Assembly: GCA_033220425.1 (NCBI GenBank)
Contig: CM065652.1
Location: 2,604,001-2,668,000, forward strand
DNA: 64,000 nt
Direction of reading: 5' to 3'
DNA from: Lepraria neglecta
Taxonomy: Eukaryota > Ascomycota > Lecanoromycetes > Lecanorales > Stereocaulaceae
Part shown: positions 33,127 through 42,937 of the stretch, piece after piece
Layout: every line of letters starts with the position of its first letter
How positions within the stretch are numbered: the first letter of the stretch is position 1
Notes under the pieces: model-generated
Seen by the model: the letters and a program-made list of their open reading frames with translations, nothing else
Database searches by the model: none
Told to the model about the DNA's origin: nothing
Program-made: the position numbers and the translations under genes

Positions 33127-35112
33127 TCAAACAGCCCCCACAGGCGCCGTTGGTTTGACATTTCGCCATCTCGCAAGCATAGCAATTGGTAAAGTTATCC
33201 CGGCGAGAGCAACTGCCAGTGCGAACGTGATCTTCAGACCGTCCATATATGCAACCAGGACACCGGGGAGATCAGCCTCAGAAAAGACACTCCGCAACTG
33301 TGTCGCGCCTGTTGCTACGACTAGAGAGGGCTTGACGGCTGGAGCGGTGACCGGGACTCGTGCAAGAAGGCGGTTGGTGAACGCGGTTTGGCCTGCGGCG
33401 ACGAAGAATGCACCGCCAATGGTTTGGAAGACTGGTGAGTCGTATTAGTCTTCGCGTCTTCAAAATACACGACGAGGACATCAGATTAGGGTACTTACAG
33501 AGTGTGATGGCAGTGATAGAAGATATCTCGGACATGCTAACGAAAGCTTGATTGGCGATGATGGGTACTTGAATCGACAAGCCAACGCCGATCCCTGCCA
33601 AAGCTTGATATCCAATCCAGTGTGACGAAGGAGAACCGATATCAAGCGTATAAATAAGACCTGCTCCGATGGTGGCTAAGGCAGATCCAGCCAAAAGGAA
33701 GGGCACGTAAACACCATATGTGGTGATGAGCCCGCCAGATACCACGGTGAAGATGGCTGAATTCATTAGCCGTTGATAGATGAGTGTGGAGATTGTGCAG
33801 GACGTACAAACACCGAGTACTAAAGGTATATTTCGAATGCCACTTTCAGAAGCTGAGACTCCGTCTACAGATTGGAAGTAGATGGGTAGATAATACAACA
33901 TGGCAAAGAATGCTCCGGCGAAGCTGCTCACTTGATTAGTCATGCCCCCGCAACGAGGAGATGCTGGAGGACTCACAAGAAGTTGTAAACCAAGTTGACA
34001 AGGATGGCTCGCTGCTTAAGAAACTTTCCTTGCAAGACCGCTCGATCGCCCATCTTCCATTCAACCAGCCCAAAGGCTATCAAAAATACGACAAAGCCGA
34101 CGAGGGTGCCAACGACCGGCGACGAGTTCCAGGCTTTGGTTGTACCCCCCCATTGCAGTGCGAGGATATAGCATATTACTGCTGCCATGATAGTCAAGGT
34201 ACCGAGAGGGTCCATTTGGAGAAGCTTTTCCTTCCAGTCTGCCTTGACCGGTTTTGACGCGGCTGGAGCTTGGAAGAAAAAGAGTATCACTGATGCTGAG
34301 GCTCCACCGATGGGCAGGTTGACGTAGAAGCTAGCAAGGTGTCAGTATGTTATGGAGATCTACGGGTCAAGAGTGTGGCGCATACCACCACCGCCATGTC
34401 GCATGAGACGTGAAGACTCCTCCAAGAAGTGGACCAATGACACTAGCGCATCCGTACGTCGCGCCGAGGATTCCAGTAAATGCTGGTCGTTGGGTTGGAG
34501 GAACAGCGAATGCGATAATTGTGTATGCACCTGATGCAATACCCGCGCCGCCCATGCCTGTGAGATGTCAGCTTGTTGTCACGTGGGGTTGCGGGGGCTG
34601 ACTGTACCAGCGATGGCCCGTCCGATAATCAACGTCACACTGTTTTGCGCAACACCGCAGATGAGACTGCCAATTTCGAATATGGCAATCGACACCATGA
34701 AGGTCGGCTTCAAATGGTAGTACTTGTATGCTTTCCCCCACGTCGATTGGAAAGAAGCAACGGTGAGAAAGAAAGCGGACCCGTACCAGCCGACGTCGTT
34801 GAGGCTGTGGAATTCATCAGTGATTCGGGGGATGGCGGTTGCGACTATGGTCATGTCGAGTGCGACGAGGAAAATAGAGAGGACGAGGGCAACGACGATG
34901 AAGGCGAGCTTGAAGGCGTGGGGATAATCTGCTGTGGCAATCCTGGAGAGCGATTCCATGCCATTGTCGTTTTCTGTAGAATCATTCTCCTGTTTGCTCC
35001 TAGATATCGATTGAGGATCACTACCGCCTTGGACTGGTGATCCAATCTCCATCTCTTTGTCGGGCAAAGAAACACCACTCGCTGATCCTCCAGGGCTCGG
35101 TGGTCCCGTCAT
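33127..35112 (-). CDS. MFS efflux transporter (14-TM DHA2 type), five exons
   Basis: The exons 34608-35112, 34386-34557, 33977-34330, 33499-33926 and 33127-33431 total 588 codons (587 residues); all introns are GT...AG, 50-67 nt. The start is ATG 35112. After a 70-residue acidic/Ser-rich tail comes TM1 with [20 protein letters not shown], which includes the D-x-T-IVATA motif of this drug:H+ antiporter group. Further landmarks are [60 protein letters not shown] (motif C), [13 protein letters not shown] and [20 protein letters not shown]. The family pumps antibiotics, fungal metabolites and fungicides across the plasma membrane. It is intact, unlike the other two MFS genes in the window, and shares a 645-bp upstream region with a divergent Zn2Cys6 regulator. 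Control by that regulator is a reasonable inference. Confidence 0.93.
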
Positions 35113-35757
35113 GACCACAGAGTTGGAGCTACGCCTGAGGTTTTGAAGAAGTGGTGCGAGGACGAGGCGGTGGTCAGTGGCTTCTTAAAATAATGTGCTC
35201 ACGGTATAGATAGGGAAATATTATGTCAATTGTAATTTATTGACAGCAAAATTCACCTTCGAAGGAGCACATAGGTTATGTACATATAAGCACATCATTC
35301 TGTGAGAGCAAATCCTGACTCACAAACACCCCTAATAAGTGTCGAGATCTCGATAAGACCATCGCCTGAGTAAGACTCATTTCTTTCTTACCCCTGGTCG
35401 GATGAGCCTGGCATGTCGGACGAGGTTTGCCCTGATCTGGAGAGCGCTGGACACGCTTACCAGGACCCACATTTCAAAGCTGACAGCCAAGGAGGTAATC
35501 TCTAATGTCCGCGACCGTAGGAGCGAAGGATGTCGCACGAAATCCGTCCGACTATTATTCAGCACTAGCGCTTATTAATCTTGGCGCTTTGGTGGCTTGC
35601 AGATGTTAGGCTTCGACCTACAATTTTCTGGACAAAGAATCATATCCTCTTCGTCCGTTTCTGTTCTATCAAACGAGATGCATTGACTCCATGTACCTTG
35701 AGATCTCTGTGGCAATATCATTTTAATTGGAAGAATTTGGTTTGACAATCAAATATC
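35113..35757. promoter_or_regulatory. Shared divergent promoter region of MFS pump and Zn2Cys6 regulator
   Basis: The two start codons face away from each other with 645 bases between them. Fungal cluster regulators often control a divergently transcribed pump from such a region. I did not identify a convincing CGG-N-CCG palindrome by eye, so the link is by arrangement only. Confidence 0.5.
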
Positions 35758-37987
35758 ATGTCAGCCACATCTAGCATCATGTCGGACGAACAGCCCCGCA
35801 AGAGGATGAGGAAGGGAACTCATAGCTGTACCGAATGTAAGCTTAAACTCTACTTGGGCGACCCACACTTTGAGGGCCATCTCTTTAGCTCTTCCCATTG
35901 AGCTTACCCTTCCCCTAGGTCGGCGTCGGAAGAAGAGCTGTATTCCGCATCCAGCGGACCCCAATATTTGTACAGAATGCTACGCTCGAGGGGCCATATG
36001 CCGCGAGCAAGAGCCCTCAAAGTTTTCCATCACTCCTCCGCAGGATAGCAGACAGAGCCTCCAGCAAAGAGTCGCAGAATTGGAGAACGCTTTACAGTCA
36101 ATTACGAGAACGCTAGGGAACACAGAAAGCACGGTCCATCCCGAGCAGAGCGCAACCAAAGTTCTCACGCAATTACGTTCTGAGATTCTGCTTCCTACGC
36201 CGGCATCATCAGCTGCACCTTCACCGGATAATAGTCTAGACAACGCGCCTGTTCTCAGTCTTTTTAATAACGCCATCTTAAGTCGCCGTCAGGATGATGG
36301 TTCTTCTATTGCCACACCATCAAGTGCAGCACAACCAGCATTTGAATCAGATCCAGCCGCTGCTTCAAAGATGGAGCGAGCACGTCAGACCTTGCTGTCC
36401 CTATTTCCACCACAACAAAGGCTAGAGGCAATACTTGATGCAGCCTATCCCTGGTGGGCTTCGTGGCAGCATATTTTCCCTGAAATCTTTGGCGCCGGCT
36501 CACATTCTACCTTCAAGGACTTCCTCAAAAGAACGAGATCAAGCGGCAGTGTACCACAGCTAGCGAAAGCACTCCTGTGCCTCTCCATCAGTCTTCAGGA
36601 GACACCCGTCAGTGTCGATGCAATCTATAATGTATCTACGGCCGAGGATCTCACAGCACGATATATGAGTGCTGTTGACGAACTGGTCCTCTCAAATGAC
36701 GAATTGGCAGGCACGCTGGATGGCATCGAATGTATGCTTTTGCAAGCGAAACACGACTCGAACAATGGAAGAGTTCGAAGAGGCTGGGTCGCTTACAGAC
36801 GTGGCATTTCATTTGCCCAGCTTCTAGGCCTCCATCTCTGCACAGCACGCTCGGAGCAGTCGAATGAGAACACCCTGCGCAAGCAAAGTATCTGGAATGC
36901 GCTGTACCTTGGTGATCGATACATGAGCTTGATTTTGGGCTTGCCGTATGGGGTTTCGGAATCTCACGTCAATAATGCCATCGGTAGCAATGAAAGCTTC
37001 GCACATGAGACCGAGCTGCAGCGCGCTGAGAGCGACTACCTATTTCGGTTGGCGGGTGTCGCAGGGCATATCATTGATCGCAACCAAACACCGTCGTCCA
37101 ACGATACCCTGACACTGACAGTCAAGATCGAAGGCGAGATGACTGATCTTGCCGCCTCCATGCCAAGTAGCTGGTGGGCACTTGAGATCTCCCAGGAAGA
37201 CATCCCAGCTCAGCTGTATAGCCGCATCCTTCCACAATTCTGGCATCATCAGACTAGGACTCTGCTACACCTCCCCTTCATGCTGAAAGCAGCAACGGAT
37301 CCGCGCTACGGCTACAACAAGATCGCCGCTCTGGAATCTGCGAGGGGAATGATCGGCCTTTATCAGATGTTCCGTCCGGCTCAGGGCTTTGGCTCGCTGG
37401 TCTGTAAAATCATTGACTTCCAGGCTTTCACCGCTGCAATGATCCTGGTGCTGAATTTTCTGGGCATGGCGCAGTCCGGCTGTGCTAGTGACTTGAAGGA
37501 TGCGGACGATGATCGGGAATTGGTCTCCAGTATCACGTCAATCTTGCAACGGGCATCCCTTGAGGCTGGAGGAGGGGTGGCAACCCAGGCTGCCCGTGCT
37601 CTGGAGATGTTTGGCAAAGCAAAAGATCAAGGATTCCTTGGAGGTCAAGGCACATCGAAAGTAGCGATCCCGTACTTTGGTACTGTCGTCTTCGGACCGG
37701 GAAAGAGCTTCGTGAACCAATCGCATCCGCAGAAACCCGATCAGCTGCAGCAACAACCAACTCCAGAGGAGGAGCCGCTCGCTACCCCGAATCCAGATCA
37801 ATGGTCTTTTGGCAATGATCTGGCCTCGATGCCTTCGGACTTCAATTTCAATGCATTTCCTTTGCAACAGAACCAAGGGCCAGGGGTGGATAGCAATGCT
37901 TTTGCTAATGTCAACTTGGATTTGGATGGGGATTGGAGCTGGTTCTGGAATAATACCGATTTTTCATATAGTGAAGCTCAGCTTTGA
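35758..37987 (+). CDS. Zn2Cys6 fungal transcription factor
   Basis: Two exons, 35758-35836 and 35919-37987, with an 82-nt intron splitting a cysteine codon of the zinc cluster, give 716 codons (715 residues). The cluster lies at residues 24-54 with spacing C-x2-C-x6-C-x9-C-x2-C-x6-C (SCTECRRRKKSC, then CTECYARGAIC). The preceding basic stretch (RKRMRKG) may help nuclear entry. A heptad-like segment (LQQRVAELENALQSITRTL) follows the linker and should mediate dimerisation. The middle carries the fungal-specific transcription factor domain, with AYRRGISFAQLLGLHL, SIWNALYLGDRYMSLILGLP and HHQTRTLLHLPFMLKAATDP. The C-terminus is Gln/Pro/Asn-rich and acidic, ending near DWSWFWNNTDFSYSE, as expected for an activation domain. 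It is intact and is the likely controller of the divergent pump. Confidence 0.93.
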
Positions 37988-39031
37988 GGAGGGGTCTGCA
38001 TTTTTCGAAGCATGGGAGCATGGGAGCATGCAATTTTGTAATGGAAGCTCATCTTGAGCGCCGACTCCATGAATTGATGCGATGCCCCAAAATACATGGG
38101 CCTTTTGTTAGAGGGCTTAAATGGAAACGTACAGAGTCACTGCTCAAACACCATTTTGTGGCAAAGTTCCAAGTCATACAGAAGGCGTTTTCATAGAGAA
38201 CTTTAGATAGGCCTGTGTAAGAGTCACTGCTCAAAAGCTAAGTCAAACAAACATAAACATGCTCAATCGTTGAATCAAACCAGTGTATATCTTTCACTCA
38301 TGTGTTGAAGGTTCATCAGCAGAATATGTGACACGCGTGACTCAATTCCCAAGATGTGTTTGCTTCTGCAGTAGATGTTCGAGCAACCTTAATGGATCTT
38401 TGCGTTAGCCTGTATGTATACTCTAGCCCCTATGGCTAGTCTTGTGGCTTGGAAGGGTTAATCAAGCATAATGCAATGTTTGTGACAGGCTGACAGCTCC
38501 CTAGAACTTTCATCATAGAAGTTAACCAGAGCTTTGAAATTGGGACATTATATGTAGAGGTAAGCATTACTAGACTGAGGATAGACTGGGTGAAGCTGAG
38601 AATCAATTCTTTGCTGGTAACATGCTAGTTTGAATAAACGTAACATACATCGAAGTGAGCCCATATATCTGACTGACCAAGGTCGCTCTTTGACCTAGCC
38701 CCAAGAGTACATACATAGCTAATGTCAACGTGCTCTGCTGTAAAGCGGTGTAGGCCTAAGGTGGCACTGATCCAATGATCCACCGATCCACAGCGTTGTT
38801 TGCATTTTCCTGACACCGCACCCCCAGTATGCTATCCTCTCTTTGAGGCATGCAATCAATTTAGCTCTTCACTCCAGCAATCTTCCCGGGTTCCTCTCTT
38901 GAATTGCCCTTCTCCGCCATCTCAGACAGCCGTAGTATCTTCTGCATGGCGGTCGTATCTCTTACTGTATCCCATCCATTGATCATTTCCCTCCCCACAA
39001 TCACATCATCTCCATGAGTCGTGAGCGCATT
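37988..39031. other. Intergenic with a 16-base direct repeat
   Basis: About 1 kb between convergent genes. agagtcactgctcaaa occurs at 38133-38148 and again at 38220-38235. No gene recognised. Confidence 0.45.
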
Positions 39032-40414
39032 CTAGCGTATAGGGATCTGATTATTTGAAGAGCACACCATTTCATTGGCATAGGCACGATATCGGCTCAA
39101 GAGATCAGTGTCGTACATCTCTGGTTGGACGGCGAAGCTGAAGTGCGCAGTAAGGGCGTGTGTCTGGACCAAGTTTTCTGATGGCATGGTTAGCAGCCGA
39201 TTTGAAAGTTGCGTAGTGAGGCGTTGCTTACGACGACGATGTTTGCGGGGTAGTTCTACCGAGATGAGCTGCTCATCGTCCGCTCCTTCGAATGGAAGGT
39301 TGTCCAGAATGTCATTGCCCCAGATGGCAAGTAGATTGACATTCGTCCTGTCGTATCGCATGTTCCAGATGCCGTCCTCACCGATGTAGTATTTATGCAG
39401 CTGATCGTTCTCGAGATTTTCCAGCAGGGAATAGTGCTGCTGGGCACCAATGGCCCATCTTTTCCAACCCTGGCCGTCAGGTAGATATTCTGTGTGTGCA
39501 ATGGGGGTTTCAGGGAGGAGTGATTCGTCTCGTAGCGGCAGCCATCGGTGATTGGCGTATGGTGCGGCGCCTATTGAGCCTACAGGTGCATGTTCTGCAG
39601 CACCACTCTTTTCTGTATTTGGAAAGTCCTCGACTTTGCCTCCTATTTCAAGCTTATAGGTCGGCAAGGCGGACGCCCTCCACGCTTTAGGTCCGTATGC
39701 ATCTTTGTTGGGCTGGAAAGGAGGTTCAGGTTCAGGGAGATATGAGTGGACGGCGCCAAGCCGATATTGCACCCATCCTAGTGTTGCGGAGTTTATGAGG
39801 GCTGCTATGACGGCGAAGGCTTCAGGGTGGTCCATCAAGGTGTGGACGAGGGTGGGGACAGCATTTGGGCTCATCCAGACCTGTAACGTTTCACGTCAGG
39901 GCAATCTCTGGCTGGGTAGAAACATGTGACTGACCAGATCGTCGTCCAATTTGACGTACATGTGGTCATACTCAATGGTCTCATTGTATATCCTGTTGAA
40001 GTCCTGAATGACGCCGTCGCTAATGTCAACCCATTTGTAGTCCTCGACCTGCTTGACCATCTCCGAGAGCCAGCCCAGATCTTCTTCATTGTGTGTATTG
40101 ATGACAAAGTGTATCTCATCCAGATAGCCTCCATGCGAGACCAGATTCTTTCGTAGGTAGCATTCGAGGATTTCTATTGTGCTTCTGCGGCCATAGAATA
40201 ACAAGCCGATGATCTTAAAGCCCTCTGGCTTGGTCATGGTACCAGGACGTAGGCTCTGTATTACGGAAGAGGCAGTCGCATGCTGCACGAATCGTAGCCA
40301 CACTAATCCCGACGCGATAATTGCAACCAGGACAATCCACTTGACTGAAGCTCGGGATTTCCATCGTGAGACGGTTAGTCCCTGCAGGAGGCCAGATTGT
40401 GAGGATTCTGTCAT
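39032..40414 (-). CDS. Type II membrane protein, glycosyltransferase-like (DxD-type motif)
   Basis: Exons 39935-40414, 39232-39880 and 39032-39177 give 425 codons (424 residues). The second intron (39178-39231, 54 nt, with gctaac branch site) is a multiple of three, so retention would add 18 residues. A single hydrophobic segment (VKWIVLVAIIASGLVWLRF) at about residues 25-43 predicts a type II Golgi/ER protein. The lumenal part starts FKIIGLLFYGRRSTIEILEC and YLRKNLVSHGGYLDEIHFVI, like the beginning of a nucleotide-sugar-binding fold. The run YVKLDDDLVWM, split by intron 1, supplies the acidic D-x-D-type cluster expected for metal-sugar-nucleotide binding. Similar uncharacterised proteins occur across ascomycetes. 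The glycosyltransferase call rests on these features only. Confidence 0.75.
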
Positions 40415-41855
40415 TGGAAGGCTTCGGCGAGGTGCCGATCCCTGGCGCAGGGAACCGAATGTGTTATGCTGGCTTGGAGGCTGGAGTCCCTTAAAAAGGT
40501 CCTATTGAGAACTGGTCGGCGTGTCAGCCTTGTCTCAGCAAAGCTAACACATGGTTGGCTGCGCGCTTACCGTAAGCATAGCATCTCGCATAAAGCGGCG
40601 AAGTAGGTAGTGTAGACCCTGAATCTAAGGTCCTCTGCACAGTCAGGTTGGCAGGGCTGGATGAATCACTGCTGCCAGAGACTCTGATGATGGACATGAA
40701 GAAAGGTGAGGCAGCCATGGTGAGAATTCACGGAGCTGAGAAGTTGCCAAGAGTCAAATCCTACTGGGCCAGGAGCGAAGTGTAGCAATATTAGGCGTGC
40801 CAGAGAAATCCAGGGGTGAAGAAATCAGGCGATTGGACAGAAATTGCTCATGTAAGCTTAGTCATCAGCCAAATGTTAGATTTCTCGCCCGGGTACCCCC
40901 AACCCGCTGCCATCAACACGGGATAACGCCAACAAAATTGACGAGCGATCTCGTTGAAGCTTTAAGTTTCAAACATGAGGCTCCGTTTCTATTTCTCTTT
41001 CTCTTCAAAAATCGATAAAGTCCATCTTTGATACAAAATTCAAAACACATTTGAAGGGAAGGGAGAAGTTGTGAATAGCGACAACAACGGGTTGCCTGAG
41101 AATATGATGGGCGCTAAAGAGCCTGAATTTGAATACTGGAACAATGTGGGGTCAGCCCAGAACGCCGGGCAGAACTCGAGGCTCAAGCAGCAAACGCACC
41201 CAATGCAGAGAACGCAGAGGCATCGAAGGGAATAGCAACAGACGTCTGGAACGTAAAGGGGATGATTTGGATAGTGCTACCGCTTAACCAAGTGATCCGA
41301 CCGTCGTGCCGACAGGTACATTTTGAGCCATTGGAGCGCCGAACACTGGTCACGGGCACTTATCCCTGGAGCCAAAGAAAGAGACTCCATCATCTGGTCA
41401 CATTGGGCCTGAATGGCATACAAAGTGTTTGGAAGTTATAAAATCACACGTGGCTAATCCTTATGATAGCTAGCTACTCATTCAGTGTGCTGCTACTCTG
41501 CTTTTGATCCTTCGATTCCTTTCCGTAACCGCCCGTATTCTCCCACGCCTCCTCGCTATTCTGCCGCGTTGTCCATGATCCTCCCTTGGAACTCTCTGCA
41601 CTCTCGCTGCTCACACCCTCGCTCGACCCTGGCCGCTCTGCATGCCATATCGTCTCGGGTTGTTTGATGCCCTTAGTATATGCATATCCATCTCTTCTCC
41701 GTCTTCTTGTGAAACGAGTCTTTTGGGCCTTTCTTTGGGCCTTCCATCACCATCCCATCCCTCCCAAATTGTACCTCCGTCATCGCATTGTTAGTGTTGC
41801 CATTTTCTAGCACGCTCAAAGTGTGCGATTCTTTAAGAGTGTAAGAGTGTCGCCG
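40415..41855. other. Intergenic
   Basis: Short open frames only, including an 80-residue Ser/Pro/Arg-type frame near 41485-41810 without known relatives. No repeats noticed. Confidence 0.4.
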
Positions 41856-42937
41856 CTAACCCTTGGGTACAGCGGCGTTGAGGACGGGGAGCGATGCCGC
41901 GGTGATGGCGAAGAACATGTCTGTTGTGGTCCAAGAGTACTGCACTTTGAAGGCATACATGATGTCCGGGTTACCTTGCGCGATGATGATTGGCCGGATG
42001 ATGGCGCCAATACAGGAAAGAGCGCCGATGGAGAAGAGAAAGGCGAGGCGGAGCTTTTTCATTGTTGACATCTGCATTTGGTAGAGGACGATAAGCGGGA
42101 CTGACAGGAGGGCGAAGTCGAAAATGATGTGGATGCAGGTGAGGGCGATGTTTAGGTAGTTCGTCTCGAAGCACTTGGCCGGTTTCGAGAATTTGCCAGC
42201 CTCGATGATGGAGAAGTGGTTGAAGGGGAGGCATTCAAAGAGGTTTATGGATAGGGCGAGGATTACGTAGCCGACGAGCAGGAAGAGAAAGATGTTGTGC
42301 GCTACCATCCAGCGTTTGGAGGTTAAGCCGGTTAGGCGCCAGTTGAAGAGGGAGATGGATATTTTAATCAAGCCGACAGTCACCCAGAAAATCAATTGGC
42401 ACATGCTTGCCATCTGGCGGAATTAGGTGAGCGGCTCATCGCGTGGCTAGAGATCTGAACGGATGTGAGAGCTTACTTTGTAGAACCAATAGACTTCCCA
42501 TATATGTGATATCATATATGCGTTGCCCAAGTTCCGCCTTTGACTACAATCACGATGGCAAGAGAGAAGCAGGAAACCACGCCAAAGGCTGCAGGTATGA
42601 TAACATAATCATCATACCCTATCTTTAGATCTTTCCGGAAATATCGCAGGGAGAGTCGTGTGCTGGTTATGAGTAGGACCAGGAATATTACCACGCAGGC
42701 GCTGTCAATAATGGCAGGTCCTCTCGACTGGTAGGGAAGGTTACCCGGTGGGGCATGAATAGGAAGAGGGAACCCATTCGCTGGGTTAAAGGCACCATCT
42801 GGTAACCCAATTATACGGGCAAACTCGCGGGCGATGTACCAATCATTGACGTTGTTGACAAGCTGGCCAAATAGTGCTAAGGCTGCCGTGGTTGAGAGGT
42901 TGGCGGGTGGGTTGGCGTATGGATTTGGCCCGTCCAT
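41856..42937 (-). pseudogene. Rhodopsin-domain integral membrane protein (PTH11-like) broken by a 14-bp insertion
   Basis: Exons 42477-42937 and 41856-42413, with an intron at 42414-42476, encode a seven-helix protein of the fungal rhodopsin_dom group. The order is IIDSACVVIFLVLLITSTRL, RKDLKIGYDDYVIIPA, IVIVVKGGTWATH, then IWEVYWFYK joined to MASMCQLIFWVTVGLIKISI, FECLPFNHFSI, HIIFDFALLSVPLIVLYQMQ and TTTDMFFAITAASLPVLNAA. Exon length totals 1019, two more than a multiple of three. Exactly 14 extra bases at 42499-42520 create a TGA right after TWATHI; without them the frame is open for 334 residues. Relatives are plasma-membrane proteins, some acting as receptors in plant-associated fungi. 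The short C-terminus (ends VPKG) may mean that a last exon is missing. Confidence 0.85.
42499..42520. repeat. Transposon-footprint-like duplication (CATATATG x2 around TGATAT)
   Basis: The bases read CATATATG-TGATAT-CATATATG. A single CATATATG restores the reading frame of the rhodopsin-domain gene, so the second copy plus the 6-base middle is an insertion of 14 bases. An 8-base duplication with a few bases between is what excision of a hAT-type transposon leaves. A local duplication error is the alternative. Confidence 0.6.

Noticed and set aside
35113-35118. Two-codon upstream extension of the intact MFS pump
   Set aside because: It begins with GTG; ATG 35112 is the proper start.
38133-38235. 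Paired 16-base repeats as a possible mobile-element end
   Set aside because: No inverted repeats, target duplication or coding capacity between them; the spacing is only about 70 bases.
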